Part shown: piece by piece, positions 1 through 8,754 of the stretch
Layout: each line of letters begins with the position of its first letter
How positions within the stretch are numbered: position 1 is the stretch's first letter
Assembly (NCBI RefSeq): GCF_019801175.1
Contig: NZ_JAHVJR010000001.1
Span: 1-64,000 of the forward strand
Origin: Vannielia litorea
Lineage (GTDB): Bacteria > Pseudomonadota > Alphaproteobacteria > Rhodobacterales > Rhodobacteraceae
Direction of reading: 5' to 3'
DNA length: 64,000 nt
Program-made: the position numbers and the translations under genes
The notes under the pieces: generated by a model
What the model was told of the DNA's origin: nothing
What the model saw: only the letters and a program-made list of their open reading frames with translations
Databases searched by the model: none

Positions 1-118
1 CGTGTCGTTCACCGTTGAGCTGATCGCCCCGATCGCCATGGAAGACGGCCTCCGCTTCGCCATCCGCGAAGGCGGCCGCACCGTCGGCGCAGGCGTCGTC
101 TCCAAGATCATCGAGTGA
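1..118 (+). CDS. tuf: Elongation factor Tu, C-terminal end (partial)
   Basis: This is the last 38 codons of a gene that begins before the window; the reading frame starts at base 2 and ends with TGA at 116-118. The translation matches the end of the third beta-barrel domain of EF-Tu: an MEDGLRFAIREGGRTVGAGVV stretch runs directly to the stop, as in all bacterial EF-Tu proteins. EF-Tu carries aminoacyl-tRNA to the ribosome as a GTP complex. A strong hairpin terminator follows 48 bases downstream. In many proteobacteria tuf is followed by tRNA-Trp and secE-nusG. Here a tRNA-Trp does lie 4 kb away, but secE and nusG are not in the window. Confidence 0.93.
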   Translation, partial: VSFTVELIAPIAMEDGLRFAIREGGRTVGAGVVSKIIE

Positions 119-165
119 TGATCGGCTGGGCCGGGCTGCTGCCCGCCTGAGCGAAAAAGCATTAC

Positions 166-200
166 AGGGCCGTCCCTTAGCGGGGCGGCCCTTTCTTTTT
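166..200 (+). terminator. Rho-independent terminator of tuf
   Basis: Bases 166-176 (AGGGCCGTCCC) pair with 182-192 (GGGGCGGCCCT) across a five-base loop, with one G-U pair. The hairpin is followed by a T-rich tail at 191-200. Its position just after the tuf stop codon fits termination of that transcript. Confidence 0.88.
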
Positions 201-295
201 GCGGGGAAGGGCGAGACAAGCCCGGATCCGGCCCTATCTCCCCTGCCAAGATGAACGCTTCGGTTCACTACGCCAGCTCAGGGAGGCCAGCACCC

Positions 296-757
296 ATGTC
301 CATTTCGTTCAAACTCAACGGTGAGGCGGTCACGGTCGACGCGCCCGAGGAGATGCCGCTCCTCTGGGTGATCCGCGACAAGCTCAAGCTCACCGGCACC
401 AAATTCGGCTGCGGCGTGGCCTCTTGCGGGGCCTGCACCGTGCATGTGGATGGCGAGCCGATGCGCTCCTGCCAGACATGGATCTCCGATGTGGAAGGTC
501 TGGAAGTGACCACCATCGAAGGCATCAACGGCACGGCCGCAGAGGCGGTGCAGGCGGCGTGGCGCGCCAATGACGTGGTGCAATGCGGCTACTGCCAATC
601 CGGCCAGATGATGCAGGCCATCGGCCTGCTGAGCGAGAACGCCACCCCCACGGATGACGACATCGACGCCGCAATGGGTGGCAACGTTTGCCGTTGTGCG
701 ACCTACGTGCGGATCAGGGCCGCGATCCATGATGCGGCCAAGCGGATGGAGGGCTAA
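296..757 (+). CDS. (2Fe-2S)-binding subunit of a molybdenum hydroxylase (IorA-like)
   Basis: This is a 153-residue small subunit of a xanthine dehydrogenase-family enzyme, closest in layout to the alpha subunit of isoquinoline 1-oxidoreductase. The N-terminal plant-type ferredoxin domain has cysteines 39, 44, 47 and 59. The C-terminal helical domain holds the second cluster with cysteines 97, 100, 132 and 134 (QCGYC and GGNVCRC motifs). It passes electrons from the molybdenum site of its partner to an acceptor. The start at 296 follows a GGGAGG sequence and gives the usual family length; an in-frame ATG at 251 is less likely. The partner gene starts four bases after the stop, so the two form an operon. 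The substrate cannot be told from sequence. Confidence 0.88.
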   Translation: MSISFKLNGEAVTVDAPEEMPLLWVIRDKLKLTGTKFGCGVASCGACTVHVDGEPMRSCQTWISDVEGLEVTTIEGINGTAAEAVQAAWRANDVVQCGYCQSGQMMQAIGLLSENATPTDDDIDAAMGGNVCRCATYVRIRAAIHDAAKRMEG

Positions 758-761
758 GACC

Positions 762-2918
762 ATGAAAGATTTCACACCTTCCCGCCGTTCCTTCCTTGCC
801 GGCTCCGCTGCTGCGGGCGCGGCACTGGTCATCGGGTTCAACGCCAAGGGCGCGCTTGCTGCGGGCCATGAGGGCGGGCTGATGCCCAACCCCTTCGTCA
901 AGATCGCGCCCGATGGCACGGTCACGGTGATCCTCAAGCACTTCGAGATGGGGCAGGGCACGACGACCGGCCTTGCCACCTTGGTGGCCGAAGAGATGGA
1001 CGCCGATTGGGACGCCGTGCAGATCGAGTTTGCGCCGGCTGATGCCAGCAAATATGCCAACACCCTCTTTGGGATGCAGGGCACCGGCGGCTCCACGGCG
1101 ATGGCCAACAGCTACATGCAGTACCGTCAGGCCGGTGCGGCGGCGCGGGCGATGCTGATGGAGGCGGCGAGCCTCGAATGGGCCGTGCGCGCCAGCGAGA
1201 TCACCATCGACAGGGGCGTTGTGAGCCACGGCGACGTGTCGGCCACGTTTGGAGAACTGGTCGCCAAGGTGAAGGACACCGCCGAGCCGCCGACCGAGCC
1301 GATCCTGAAAGAAGCCAAGGATTTCAAACTCATCGGCAAAGACCTGCTACCGCGCAAAGACACGCCCTCCAAGACCGATGGTACCGCGATCTTCGCGATG
1401 GACGTGGCCCCCGAGGGCACGATCTATGCGGTCATGGCGCGCGCGCCGCGCTTTGGCGGAACGGTCGCCAGCTTTGATGACAGCGCCGCGCTGGAAGTGC
1501 CCGGCGTGACGGCGGTGAAGCAGACGCCCAAGGGCATCGCTGTTTTCGCCGAGGACACGTGGTCCGCGATCCAGGGCCGCGACGCGCTGAGCGTGGAGTG
1601 GGATTTCTCCAACGCCGAAGGCCGCTCCACCGAGGAGATGGAGGCCGAATATGCCGCCGCCCTTGATGGCGATGGCCCGGTGGCCCGCAATGACGCGGGC
1701 GTGGAGGAGGCGCTGGCCGGTGACAACACCGTGGAGGCGGAGTTCGACTTCCCGTTCCTTGCGCATGCGCCGATGGAGCCGATGACCTGCACCATCCAGA
1801 TCAAGGACGGAAAGGCGCATATCTGGGATGGCTCCCAGTTCCCGACCGTCACGCAAATGGCGGTAGGTGCCGTCACCGGCGTGGGCCAGGAGAACACCAC
1901 GATCGAAACCGTCTATGCCGGCGGCTCCTTTGGCCGCCGCGCGAATATGGACAGCGACTACCACGTGGAAGCCGCGATGGCTGCCGTCGCCCTTGGCACC
2001 GATCAGCCGGTGAAGCTGGTCTGGACCCGGGAAGACGACGTGACGGGCGGATACTACCGGCCAATGGTTAAGCATCGGGTAAAGGTTGCGGTCGGCGCGG
2101 ACGGTGCCCTTGCAGCCTGGCGCTCGGATGTGGCCTCGAAGTCGATCTTCACCGGCACGCCGATGGAGCAGATGATGGTGCACGAAGGGGTCGACCATGC
2201 CTCGGTGGAGGGCGTGACGGACACGCAATACGCCATCCCCGCGATGCAGGTTTCTGTCCGCAACATGGAGACGCCGGTGCCGGTGCTCTGGTGGCGCGCG
2301 GTGGGCAACAGCCACACCGCCTATGCCATGGAAGTGGGCATGGACATGGCCGCCGAGGCCGCCGGGGCGGACCCCGTTGCCTTCCGCGAGGGTTTGCTGG
2401 GCGGCAGCCCGCGCCTGCTGGGCGTGCTCAAGCTCGCCACCGAAAAAGCCGGATGGGGCAATGACTTGCCCGAAGGCTGGGGCCGGGGCGTGGCCGCGCA
2501 TTTCTCGTTCAACAGCTATGTGGCGCAGGTGGCGGAGGTCTCGACCGATGCCGATGGCCGGGTGAAGCTGGAGCGGATCGTGGCGGCGGTGGATTGCGGC
2601 GTGGCGGTGAACCCCGACGTGATCCGCGCCCAGATCGAGGGTGGCATCGGCTTTGGCCTCGGTCATGCGATGCGCCAGAAGATCACCTTTGATGGCGGCG
2701 AAGTGGTGCAGAGCAACTTCCCCGATTACGAGCCGCTGCGGATCACGGATATGCCCGAAATCGAGGTGCATATCGTGCCCTCCGCAGAGGCGCCTACGGG
2801 TGTGGGGGAGCCGGGATTGCCGCCGGCGGCGCCTGCGGTGGCGAATGCGATCTACAATGCCACCGGCACGCGGGTGCTGCGCCTGCCGATGGTGGATGCG
2901 GGCATTGAATTTGCCTGA
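762..2918 (+). CDS. Molybdopterin-binding subunit of a xanthine dehydrogenase-family oxidoreductase (IorB-like)
   Basis: This 718-residue protein is the catalytic large subunit matching the preceding iron-sulfur subunit. The N terminus carries a twin-arginine signal (SRRSFLAG, residues 7-14) followed by a hydrophobic segment, so the folded holo-enzyme is probably exported. Typical cofactor signatures are present: GGSFGRRA around the middle, and a GVGEPGLPP segment near the C terminus that contains the conserved catalytic glutamate. The length fits the beta subunit of isoquinoline 1-oxidoreductase. No fused cytochrome domain and no separate FAD subunit are visible, so electrons probably leave through the small subunit to an unknown carrier. 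Substrate is unknown; N-heterocycles or aldehydes are typical for the family. Confidence 0.88.
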   Translation: MKDFTPSRRSFLAGSAAAGAALVIGFNAKGALAAGHEGGLMPNPFVKIAPDGTVTVILKHFEMGQGTTTGLATLVAEEMDADWDAVQIEFAPADASKYANTLFGMQGTGGSTAMANSYMQYRQAGAAARAMLMEAASLEWAVRASEITIDRGVVSHGDVSATFGELVAKVKDTAEPPTEPILKEAKDFKLIGKDLLPRKDTPSKTDGTAIFAMDVAPEGTIYAVMARAPRFGGTVASFDDSAALEVPGVTAVKQTPKGIAVFAEDTWSAIQGRDALSVEWDFSNAEGRSTEEMEAEYAAALDGDGPVARNDAGVEEALAGDNTVEAEFDFPFLAHAPMEPMTCTIQIKDGKAHIWDGSQFPTVTQMAVGAVTGVGQENTTIETVYAGGSFGRRANMDSDYHVEAAMAAVALGTDQPVKLVWTREDDVTGGYYRPMVKHRVKVAVGADGALAAWRSDVASKSIFTGTPMEQMMVHEGVDHASVEGVTDTQYAIPAMQVSVRNMETPVPVLWWRAVGNSHTAYAMEVGMDMAAEAAGADPVAFREGLLGGSPRLLGVLKLATEKAGWGNDLPEGWGRGVAAHFSFNSYVAQVAEVSTDADGRVKLERIVAAVDCGVAVNPDVIRAQIEGGIGFGLGHAMRQKITFDGGEVVQSNFPDYEPLRITDMPEIEVHIVPSAEAPTGVGEPGLPPAAPAVANAIYNATGTRVLRLPMVDAGIEFA

Positions 2919-2931
2919 TTAACAATGGCTT

Positions 2932-2957
2932 GGCCGCGCTCCAGCAGGGGCGCGGCC
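2932..2957 (+). terminator. Stem-loop after the molybdenum hydroxylase operon
   Basis: Bases 2932-2942 pair with 2947-2957 to give an 11-bp GC-rich stem with a four-base loop, 13 bases after the stop codon. There is no clear T-run afterwards, so it is a possible but imperfect terminator. Confidence 0.45.
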
Positions 2958-3005
2958 GGGTGTTGCGCTGCGGTGCGGCGGGGCGTTAACCCTGCGAACG
3001 GGCCG

Positions 3006-3049
3006 ATGCACAACTGATGCACATCCCATGCACATTCCATCCATACGCG
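3006..3049. repeat. Four-unit, 11-bp-phased ATGCACA array (copy 1)
   Basis: Four consecutive 11-bp units start at 3006, 3017, 3028 and 3039: ATGCACAACTG, ATGCACATCCC, ATGCACATTCC and ATCCATACGCG. The 7-mer ATGCACA recurs once per helical turn and decays in the fourth unit. GTTAAC occurs on both sides (2985-2990 and 3070-3075). The array ends 91 bases before the ZntB-like gene. A second array of the same design lies at 32835-32878. It is probably a regulator binding region; the regulator is unknown. Confidence 0.7.
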
Positions 3050-3140
3050 AATGCAGGCCCGGCCCGGAGGTTAACGCGGCGCGCGCGGCCTGGGCGCGTT
3101 TGCGCTTGCGGGACGCGCGGATGCGGCTAGCCTCCGGCGC

Positions 3141-4112
3141 ATGGAACATATCGAGTTTGCCTACTGTCTGAACGGCCCCGAGGCGGGCCAGCGGATTGAC
3201 CATGAAGACCACATCGTCGCCCGGCTGAGGGCCGATGAGCTGGCATGGGTCCATCTGGTTGCGGACCACCCCGAGACCGACCCGTGGATGGAAGAGGTGC
3301 TCGACTTCGTGGAGGCCCCGACCCGCGCCGCGCTCACCGCCAAATCGACCCGCCCGCGCAGCTCGGTGCAGGAGGACGGGTTGGTGGTGATCCTCCGGGG
3401 CGTCAACCTGAACCCCGGCGAGGAGGTCGAAGACATGGTCTCGCTCCGGGTGTTCCTGAACCCGGCCCGGATCATCACCCTCTCGCGGCGGCGGCTGAAG
3501 TCGCTGACCGAGATGCAGGAGGCGGTGGAGGCGGGCGAGGGGCCGCAGAGCGTGGGCGGCTTTCTGACCGGCGTGGTCGAGCGCATGGGCGGGCGGATCG
3601 ACGAGGTGCTCTTTGAACTGGCCGAGCGGGTGGACGTTCTGGAGGATGCGGTGATCGCCAGCCCCGACCCTGCGCAGCGGAGCCAGGTGGTGGACGAGCG
3701 GCAGGAGGTGATCGACCTGCGCCGCTATCTTGGCCCGCAACGCGATGCGATCGGCCAGTTGACCAGCGGCGGCCACCCGATGCTCACGAAGCACGACAGG
3801 CGGCGGCTGGCGGAGGCCCATGACAGGCTGGTGCGCGGCGTCGAAGAACTGGACGCCATGCGCGACCGGCTGATCGTGCTGAAGGACGAGATCGACTCCG
3901 CGGTGCAGGACAAGCTGAACCGCAACCTCTACCTGCTGTCGATTCTCAGCGCGATCTTCCTGCCGCTTGGCTTTTTGACCGGGCTGATGGGGATCAACCT
4001 TGGCGGCATGCCGGGGGCAGAGAGCCCTTGGGCCTTCTGGGCATTTACCGGCGGGCTGGTTGTGGTGGGTATCCTGCAAGTCTGGGTGCTGCGGCGGTTG
4101 AGGTGGATCTGA
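3141..4112 (+). CDS. zntB: CorA/ZntB-family divalent metal transporter
   Basis: This 323-residue protein has a long acidic and helical cytoplasmic N-terminal part (about residues 1-260) and two transmembrane helices at the C terminus (about 263-285 and 297-317). The loop between the helices carries GIN in place of the classic GMN of CorA (LMGINLGGMPG), which is the pattern of the ZntB zinc-transport branch. The family forms pentameric inner-membrane channels that move Mg2+, Zn2+ or related ions. The start ATG at 3141 sits in a GC-rich leader. The phased ATGCACA array upstream suggests specific regulation. It stands alone, followed by tRNA-Trp. Metal preference cannot be decided from sequence. 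Confidence 0.85.
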   Translation: MEHIEFAYCLNGPEAGQRIDHEDHIVARLRADELAWVHLVADHPETDPWMEEVLDFVEAPTRAALTAKSTRPRSSVQEDGLVVILRGVNLNPGEEVEDMVSLRVFLNPARIITLSRRRLKSLTEMQEAVEAGEGPQSVGGFLTGVVERMGGRIDEVLFELAERVDVLEDAVIASPDPAQRSQVVDERQEVIDLRRYLGPQRDAIGQLTSGGHPMLTKHDRRRLAEAHDRLVRGVEELDAMRDRLIVLKDEIDSAVQDKLNRNLYLLSILSAIFLPLGFLTGLMGINLGGMPGAESPWAFWAFTGGLVVVGILQVWVLRRLRWI

Positions 4113-4174
4113 CGCATGGCAGGCAGATTGCCCGCCCTATTGGCGGAGCGACCGGCACATGAAACATTTGCCTC

Positions 4175-4203
4175 TTGCCAACCGGCAGCGCCTCTCTTAT
4201 CCA
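4175..4203 (+). promoter_or_regulatory. Sigma-70-type promoter of tRNA-Trp
   Basis: TTGCCA at 4175-4180 is separated by exactly 17 bases from TATCCA at 4198-4203. Transcription would start close to 4210, seven bases before the mature tRNA. The fit in spacing and position is good, although the -10 box is not perfect. Confidence 0.5.
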
Positions 4204-4216
4204 TCGGCCCGGCCTT

Positions 4217-4292
4217 AGGGGTATAGCTCAGTTGGTAGAGCGACGGTCTCCAAAACCGTAGGTCGCGGGTTCAAGCCCTGCTGCCCCTGCCA
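4217..4292 (+). tRNA. tRNA-Trp (anticodon CCA)
   Basis: A full cloverleaf is visible. The acceptor stem AGGGGTA (4217-4223) pairs with TGCCCCT (4282-4288). The D-arm contains AGCTCAGTTGGTAGAGC. The anticodon stem ACGGT/ACCGT encloses CTCCAAA, with anticodon CCA at 4250-4252. The T-arm contains GGTTCAAGCC. The discriminator base is G and CCA is encoded at 4290-4292. In related bacteria this gene often sits between tuf and secE; here the next gene is ETF:ubiquinone oxidoreductase. Confidence 0.97.
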
Positions 4293-4399
4293 GGCCCTTC
4301 CAGATACGACCTTTTGCGCCGCAGCGTAGCGATGGACTTGGGCTTGCCCCTCCGGTAACCAAGGCCGGACGAATTTATGTTGCGCGGAGGATGAGCCCG

Positions 4400-6046
4400 A
4401 TGGCCGAGATCGAACGGGAATCGATGGACTACGATGTGGTGATCGTGGGGGCCGGGCCTGCGGGGCTTTCGGCGGCGATCCGGCTCAAGCAGCTTGATGC
4501 CGATCTCGACGTTGTGGTGCTGGAGAAGGGCTCGGAAGTGGGCGCGCATATTCTCTCCGGCGCGGTGCTGGACCCCTGCGGCCTTGATGCGCTCATTCCG
4601 GACTGGAAAGACAAGGGCGCGCCGCTCAACACGCCGGTCACCAAGGACAATTTTTACATCCTCGGGGAAGAGGGCAAGCTCCGGGTGCCGAACTTCCCGA
4701 TGCCGCCGCTGATGAACAACCACGGCAACTACATTGTCTCGATGGGCAACGTCTGCCGCTGGATGGCGGAGCAGGCCGAAGAGCTTGGCGTCGAGGTATT
4801 CCCCGGCATGGCCTGCTCGGAGCTGATCTACGAGAGCGACCGGGTGAAGGGCGTGGTGGCCGGGGAGTTCGGCAAGAACCCCGATGGCACGCCGGGCGAC
4901 GGCTATGAGCCGGGCATGGTGCTGAACGGCAAATACGTGTTCCTCAGCGAAGGTGTGCGCGGTTCGCTCGCCAAGGAAGTGATCGGCAAATACGGGCTCT
5001 CGGACGGGCATGAGCCGCAGAAGTTCGGCCTTGGCATGAAGGAGATCTGGGAGATCGACCCGGCCAAGCACCGCGAGGGCACCGTGACCCACACGATGGG
5101 CTGGCCGCTGGGCGGCAATGCGGGTGGCGGTTCCTTCATCTATCACCTTGAGAACAATCAGGTTTACGTGGGCTTCGTGGTTCACCTGAACTACAAGAAC
5201 CCGCATCTCTTCCCCTACATGGAGTTCCAGCGGTTCAAGCATCATCCGATGGTGGCGGAGCTGCTCGAGGGCGGCAAACGGGTTGCCTATGGCGCGCGGG
5301 CGATCAGCGAGGGGGGCTACCAGTCGATGCCCAAGATGGTCGCGCCCGGCGTGGCGCTGCTGGGCTGCTCGGTGGGCATGGTCAACGTGCCGCGGATCAA
5401 GGGCAACCATAACGCGATGCTTTCGGGCAAGGCTGCCGCAGAGGCCGCCTTTGAGGCGATCAAGGCCGGGCGCGAGGGTGACGAGCTGAGCGCCTACGAG
5501 GATGAGGTGCGCGGCGGGGCCATCGGCAAAGACCTCAAGAAGGTGCGCAACGTGAAGCCGATGTGGAGCAAGTGGGGGCTGTGGCCGTCGCTCGGTCTCG
5601 GCGGGCTGGACATGTGGACCAACAATCTCTTCGGGTTCAGCCTGTTCGGCACGCTCAAGCACGGCAAGAACGACGCGGACGCCACTGGCCTTGCCGCCGA
5701 TTACCCGGCCATCGACTACCCCAAGCCGGACGGCAAGCTGAGCTTCGACCGGCTGACCAACGTGTCTTTCTCGATGACCAACCACGAGGAAAGCCAGCCC
5801 TGCCACCTGACGCTGAAAGACCCCAGCGTTCCGATCCAGTTCACCCTGCCGAAATATGCCGAACCCGCGCAGCGCTACTGCCCGGCGGGGGTGTACGAGG
5901 TGGTGGAGAAGGACGGCACGCCGGAGTTCGTCATCAACTTCCAGAACTGCGTGCACTGCAAGACCTGCGACATCAAGGACCCGCCGCAGAACATCCACTG
6001 GACGGTGCCGCAGGGCGGCGACGGGCCGAACTACCCGAATATGTAG
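4400..6046 (+). CDS. Electron transfer flavoprotein-ubiquinone oxidoreductase
   Basis: This inner-membrane-associated enzyme takes electrons from ETF, and so from acyl-CoA and other dehydrogenases, and reduces ubiquinone. The 548-residue protein begins with an FAD-binding Rossmann motif (IVGAGPAGLSAA), has the central ETF-QO ubiquinone-binding region, and ends with a 4Fe-4S module (CPAGVYEV, then CVHCKTCDIKDP). The length is typical. I chose ATG 4400 because the CGGAGG at 4384-4389 is ten bases upstream; ATG 4391 would sit almost on the ribosome site. It is a single gene behind tRNA-Trp. The fixABC-type paralogue is excluded by length and by the fused C-terminal ferredoxin domain. Confidence 0.95.
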   Translation: MAEIERESMDYDVVIVGAGPAGLSAAIRLKQLDADLDVVVLEKGSEVGAHILSGAVLDPCGLDALIPDWKDKGAPLNTPVTKDNFYILGEEGKLRVPNFPMPPLMNNHGNYIVSMGNVCRWMAEQAEELGVEVFPGMACSELIYESDRVKGVVAGEFGKNPDGTPGDGYEPGMVLNGKYVFLSEGVRGSLAKEVIGKYGLSDGHEPQKFGLGMKEIWEIDPAKHREGTVTHTMGWPLGGNAGGGSFIYHLENNQVYVGFVVHLNYKNPHLFPYMEFQRFKHHPMVAELLEGGKRVAYGARAISEGGYQSMPKMVAPGVALLGCSVGMVNVPRIKGNHNAMLSGKAAAEAAFEAIKAGREGDELSAYEDEVRGGAIGKDLKKVRNVKPMWSKWGLWPSLGLGGLDMWTNNLFGFSLFGTLKHGKNDADATGLAADYPAIDYPKPDGKLSFDRLTNVSFSMTNHEESQPCHLTLKDPSVPIQFTLPKYAEPAQRYCPAGVYEVVEKDGTPEFVINFQNCVHCKTCDIKDPPQNIHWTVPQGGDGPNYPNM

Positions 6047-6178
6047 GCTGACGGGGCGTCACGATGGCGCGAGATTCCGCGTGACAAGGCCTGTCGCGCG
6101 GCGGGATCGTATTGTTTTGGTAAGCGCGGAGGACTACGCTGCGCGCAACCCGAAGAACAGAGGTCAAAGAGCCCCGTG

Positions 6179-7894
6179 ATGATCCCCTCCCTGCTTCGTT
6201 CGGCTGCCGCGATTGCGCTGGCCGTGAGCACTGCCCTTCCCGCCGCTGCACAGCAGGCCGACCGGGGGCTTGCAGGCTCCTACCTCGCCGCCCGCGTGGC
6301 GAGCTTCAACAACGATTTCCGCGCTGCCGCCGACTATTACACCCGTGCCCTCGTGCGGGATCGCGAGAATGCGCTGCTGATGGAAAACGCCATCTTGGCC
6401 TTCGCCGGGCTGGCCGACTTCAACGCCGCCGTGCCGATCGCGCGGCAGATGGTCGACACTGTGGGCGAGAGCCAGATCGCGCGGCTGGTGCTGATGAGCG
6501 ATCAGCTGAGCCGTCAGCAATACCAGGAGGTTCTGGACGGGCTGGCCGAGGGCCAGACGGTGGGGCCGCTGGTGGACGGGCTGGTGCGGGCGTGGTCCGA
6601 ACTGGCGCTGGGCAACATGGACAATGCGGTGGAGAGCTTCGATGCCGCTGCCGATGACACCGGGCTGAAGGCTTTTGGCCTCTATCACAAGGCGCTGGCC
6701 TTTGCCGTGGCCGGAGATTTCGAGGCCTCCGACGAGATCTTCTCTGGCCGGGAGGCCGGGCCGCTGCGGCTGACCCGCCGGGGCGTGATTGCCCATGTGC
6801 AGGTGCTCAGCCAGCTGGGCCGCAATGCCGATGCCATCGAGCTGATGGAAAAGGCCTTCACCCGCGATCTGGACCCGGAGCTTGCCGCGATCCGCGATCA
6901 GCTGGAGGCCGACGAGACCCTTGCGTTCGACGTGATCCGCTCGGCGGATGACGGGCTGGCCGAGGTCTTCCTTTCGGTCGCCGGAGCGCTGAACGGCGAG
7001 ACCAGCGACAGCTACACGCTGCTCTACTCGCGCAGCTCCGAGTATCTGCGCCCGGATGACAACACCGAGGCGCTGCTGCTCTCGGCCCAGTTGCTCGACC
7101 AGATGGAGCAATACGAACTAGCCGTGCGCACCTATGACCGCGTGCAGCGGAGCGACCCGGCCTTCCACGCCGCCGAGATGGGCCGCGCCGAGGCGCTGCG
7201 CAAGGATGACAAGGTGGAGGCCGCGACCGAGGTGCTGAGCCAGCTCGCCAAGGCCCGCCCCGACATTCTGGGCGTCCACATCGCGCTGGGCGACGTGCTG
7301 CGCGGGCAGGAGAAATGGAAGGAGAGCGAGGAGGCCTATGACAAGGCAATCGCGCTCTTCGAGGAGGATCTGGAGACCCATTGGATCGTTTACTACGCGC
7401 GCGGGATTACCCGTGAGCGGCTGAAGACGTGGGATTTGGCAGAGACCGACTTCCGCAAGGCGCTGGAGCTTCGGCCCAACCAGCCGCAGGTGCTGAACTA
7501 CCTCGGTTACTCCTACGTGGAGATGGGCGAGAACCTCGACGAGGCGCTCGACATGATCGAGCGCGCGGTGGCCGAGCGGCCCGACAGCGGGCATATAACC
7601 GACAGCCTCGGCTGGGTGCTCTACCGCCTTGGTCGCTACGAGGAGGCCGTGAGCCACATGGAGCGGGCGACCGAGCTGCTGCCGGTGGACCCGATCGTGA
7701 ATGACCATCTGGGCGATGTGTATTGGGCCGTGGGTCGCCAGCTCGAGGCGCAGTTCCAGTGGAAGCGGGCGCTCTCCTTCGACCCCGAAGAGGAAGACGC
7801 CGACCGCATCCGCCGCAAGCTTGAGAAGGGTCTGGATGCGGTGCTCTCGGAAGAGGGCGCGGAGCCGCTTGCGGTGGTCAATGACGAAGGTTGA
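6179..7894 (+). CDS. Secreted or periplasmic tetratricopeptide-repeat protein
   Basis: This is a protein of about 571 residues with an N-terminal signal peptide (hydrophobic stretch, then ALPAAAQQ as a likely cleavage site near residue 24). The rest is made of TPR units. The clearest are near the C terminus, with W-x-x-x-G-x-x-Y/L and A-x-x-x-x-x-x-A-L spacing (for example LNYLGYSYVEMGE and SLGWVLYRLGRYEEA). TPR proteins act as scaffolds for protein complexes, often in envelope assembly. A GTG at 6176 is an alternative start. The last 14 bases overlap ispE, so the two are probably co-transcribed, as is common in Rhodobacteraceae. No enzymatic domain is visible and its partner is unknown. Confidence 0.85.
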   Translation: MIPSLLRSAAAIALAVSTALPAAAQQADRGLAGSYLAARVASFNNDFRAAADYYTRALVRDRENALLMENAILAFAGLADFNAAVPIARQMVDTVGESQIARLVLMSDQLSRQQYQEVLDGLAEGQTVGPLVDGLVRAWSELALGNMDNAVESFDAAADDTGLKAFGLYHKALAFAVAGDFEASDEIFSGREAGPLRLTRRGVIAHVQVLSQLGRNADAIELMEKAFTRDLDPELAAIRDQLEADETLAFDVIRSADDGLAEVFLSVAGALNGETSDSYTLLYSRSSEYLRPDDNTEALLLSAQLLDQMEQYELAVRTYDRVQRSDPAFHAAEMGRAEALRKDDKVEAATEVLSQLAKARPDILGVHIALGDVLRGQEKWKESEEAYDKAIALFEEDLETHWIVYYARGITRERLKTWDLAETDFRKALELRPNQPQVLNYLGYSYVEMGENLDEALDMIERAVAERPDSGHITDSLGWVLYRLGRYEEAVSHMERATELLPVDPIVNDHLGDVYWAVGRQLEAQFQWKRALSFDPEEEDADRIRRKLEKGLDAVLSEEGAEPLAVVNDEG

Positions 7895-8738
7895 GGCCTT
7901 CGCCCCGGCCAAGATCAACCTCGCCCTCCACGTTACAGGCCGCCGCAGCGACGGGTATCACCTGCTCGACAGCCTCGTGTGCTTTGCCAATGTGGGCGAC
8001 CACCTGACACTGACCGATGCGCCGGGGATGAGCCTTGGCGCCTCCGGCCCGTTCGGCGCCAGCGTGCCGCCGGGGCCGAGCAACCTCGTGCTGCGGGCCG
8101 CCGAGCTGATGGAGGCCGAGGCCGAGCGGCTCGGCGTGGCGGTGGGCGGCGTTTCCATCCAGCTGGAAAAGCACCTGCCGATCTCCTCGGGGCTGGGCGG
8201 CGGCTCTGCCGATGCGGCGGCGGCGCTCCGCGCGCTCTCTGACCTCTGGGGCGTGCCGGTGCCGGGCGTTCACCGTCTGGCCAAGGAGCTGGGCGCGGAT
8301 GTGCCGGTGTGCCTCGATCCGGGCGCGTCTTGGCGGATGCGCGGGATCGGCGAGGAGCTGACCCGTCTGGAGCGGATGCCGCAGCTGAACCTGCTGCTGG
8401 TCAACCCGCGCGTGCCGGTCTCGACGGCGGCGGTGTTTGGCCGGATGGAGCAGCGCGACAATGCCCCCATGCCGGAGCCGCCCGAGGCCCCCAGCCGCCG
8501 CGAGCTGGTGGAATGGCTGGCTTGGCAACGCAATGACCTCGAAGCCCCGGCCTGCTCGCTCGCGCCGGAGATCGGCGAGGTGCTGGAGGAACTGCGGGCG
8601 CAGGAGGGCGCGATGCTGGCACGGATGTCAGGCTCGGGCGCCTCGTGCTTCGCCATCTTCGAAGACAATGAGGCCCGCGACCGGGCAGCCGGTGTGCTGC
8701 GCGAGGACTGGCCGGAGTGGTGGGTGGCCGAGGGCTGA
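7881..8738 (+). CDS. ispE: 4-diphosphocytidyl-2-C-methyl-D-erythritol kinase
   Basis: IspE phosphorylates CDP-methylerythritol in the MEP route to isoprenoids. The 285-residue protein shows the GHMP-kinase features: an N-terminal FAPAKINLALHVTGRR motif with the substrate-binding lysine, the glycine-rich ATP loop LPISSGLGGGSADAAAAL, and a C-terminal MSGSGASCFAIF motif. The start lies inside the end of the TPR gene, overlapping it by 14 bases, which suggests translational coupling. A polyprenyl diphosphate synthase, a later user of the same pathway, is encoded convergently just 16 bases away. Confidence 0.96.
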   Translation: MTKVEAFAPAKINLALHVTGRRSDGYHLLDSLVCFANVGDHLTLTDAPGMSLGASGPFGASVPPGPSNLVLRAAELMEAEAERLGVAVGGVSIQLEKHLPISSGLGGGSADAAAALRALSDLWGVPVPGVHRLAKELGADVPVCLDPGASWRMRGIGEELTRLERMPQLNLLLVNPRVPVSTAAVFGRMEQRDNAPMPEPPEAPSRRELVEWLAWQRNDLEAPACSLAPEIGEVLEELRAQEGAMLARMSGSGASCFAIFEDNEARDRAAGVLREDWPEWWVAEG

Positions 8739-8754
8739 GCGCAGCCGCTAGGGC

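Noticed and set aside
4271..5998. An open frame of 575 codons opposite ETF-QO, starting within the tRNA
   Set aside because: Antisense shadow with no ribosome site and no recognisable fold.
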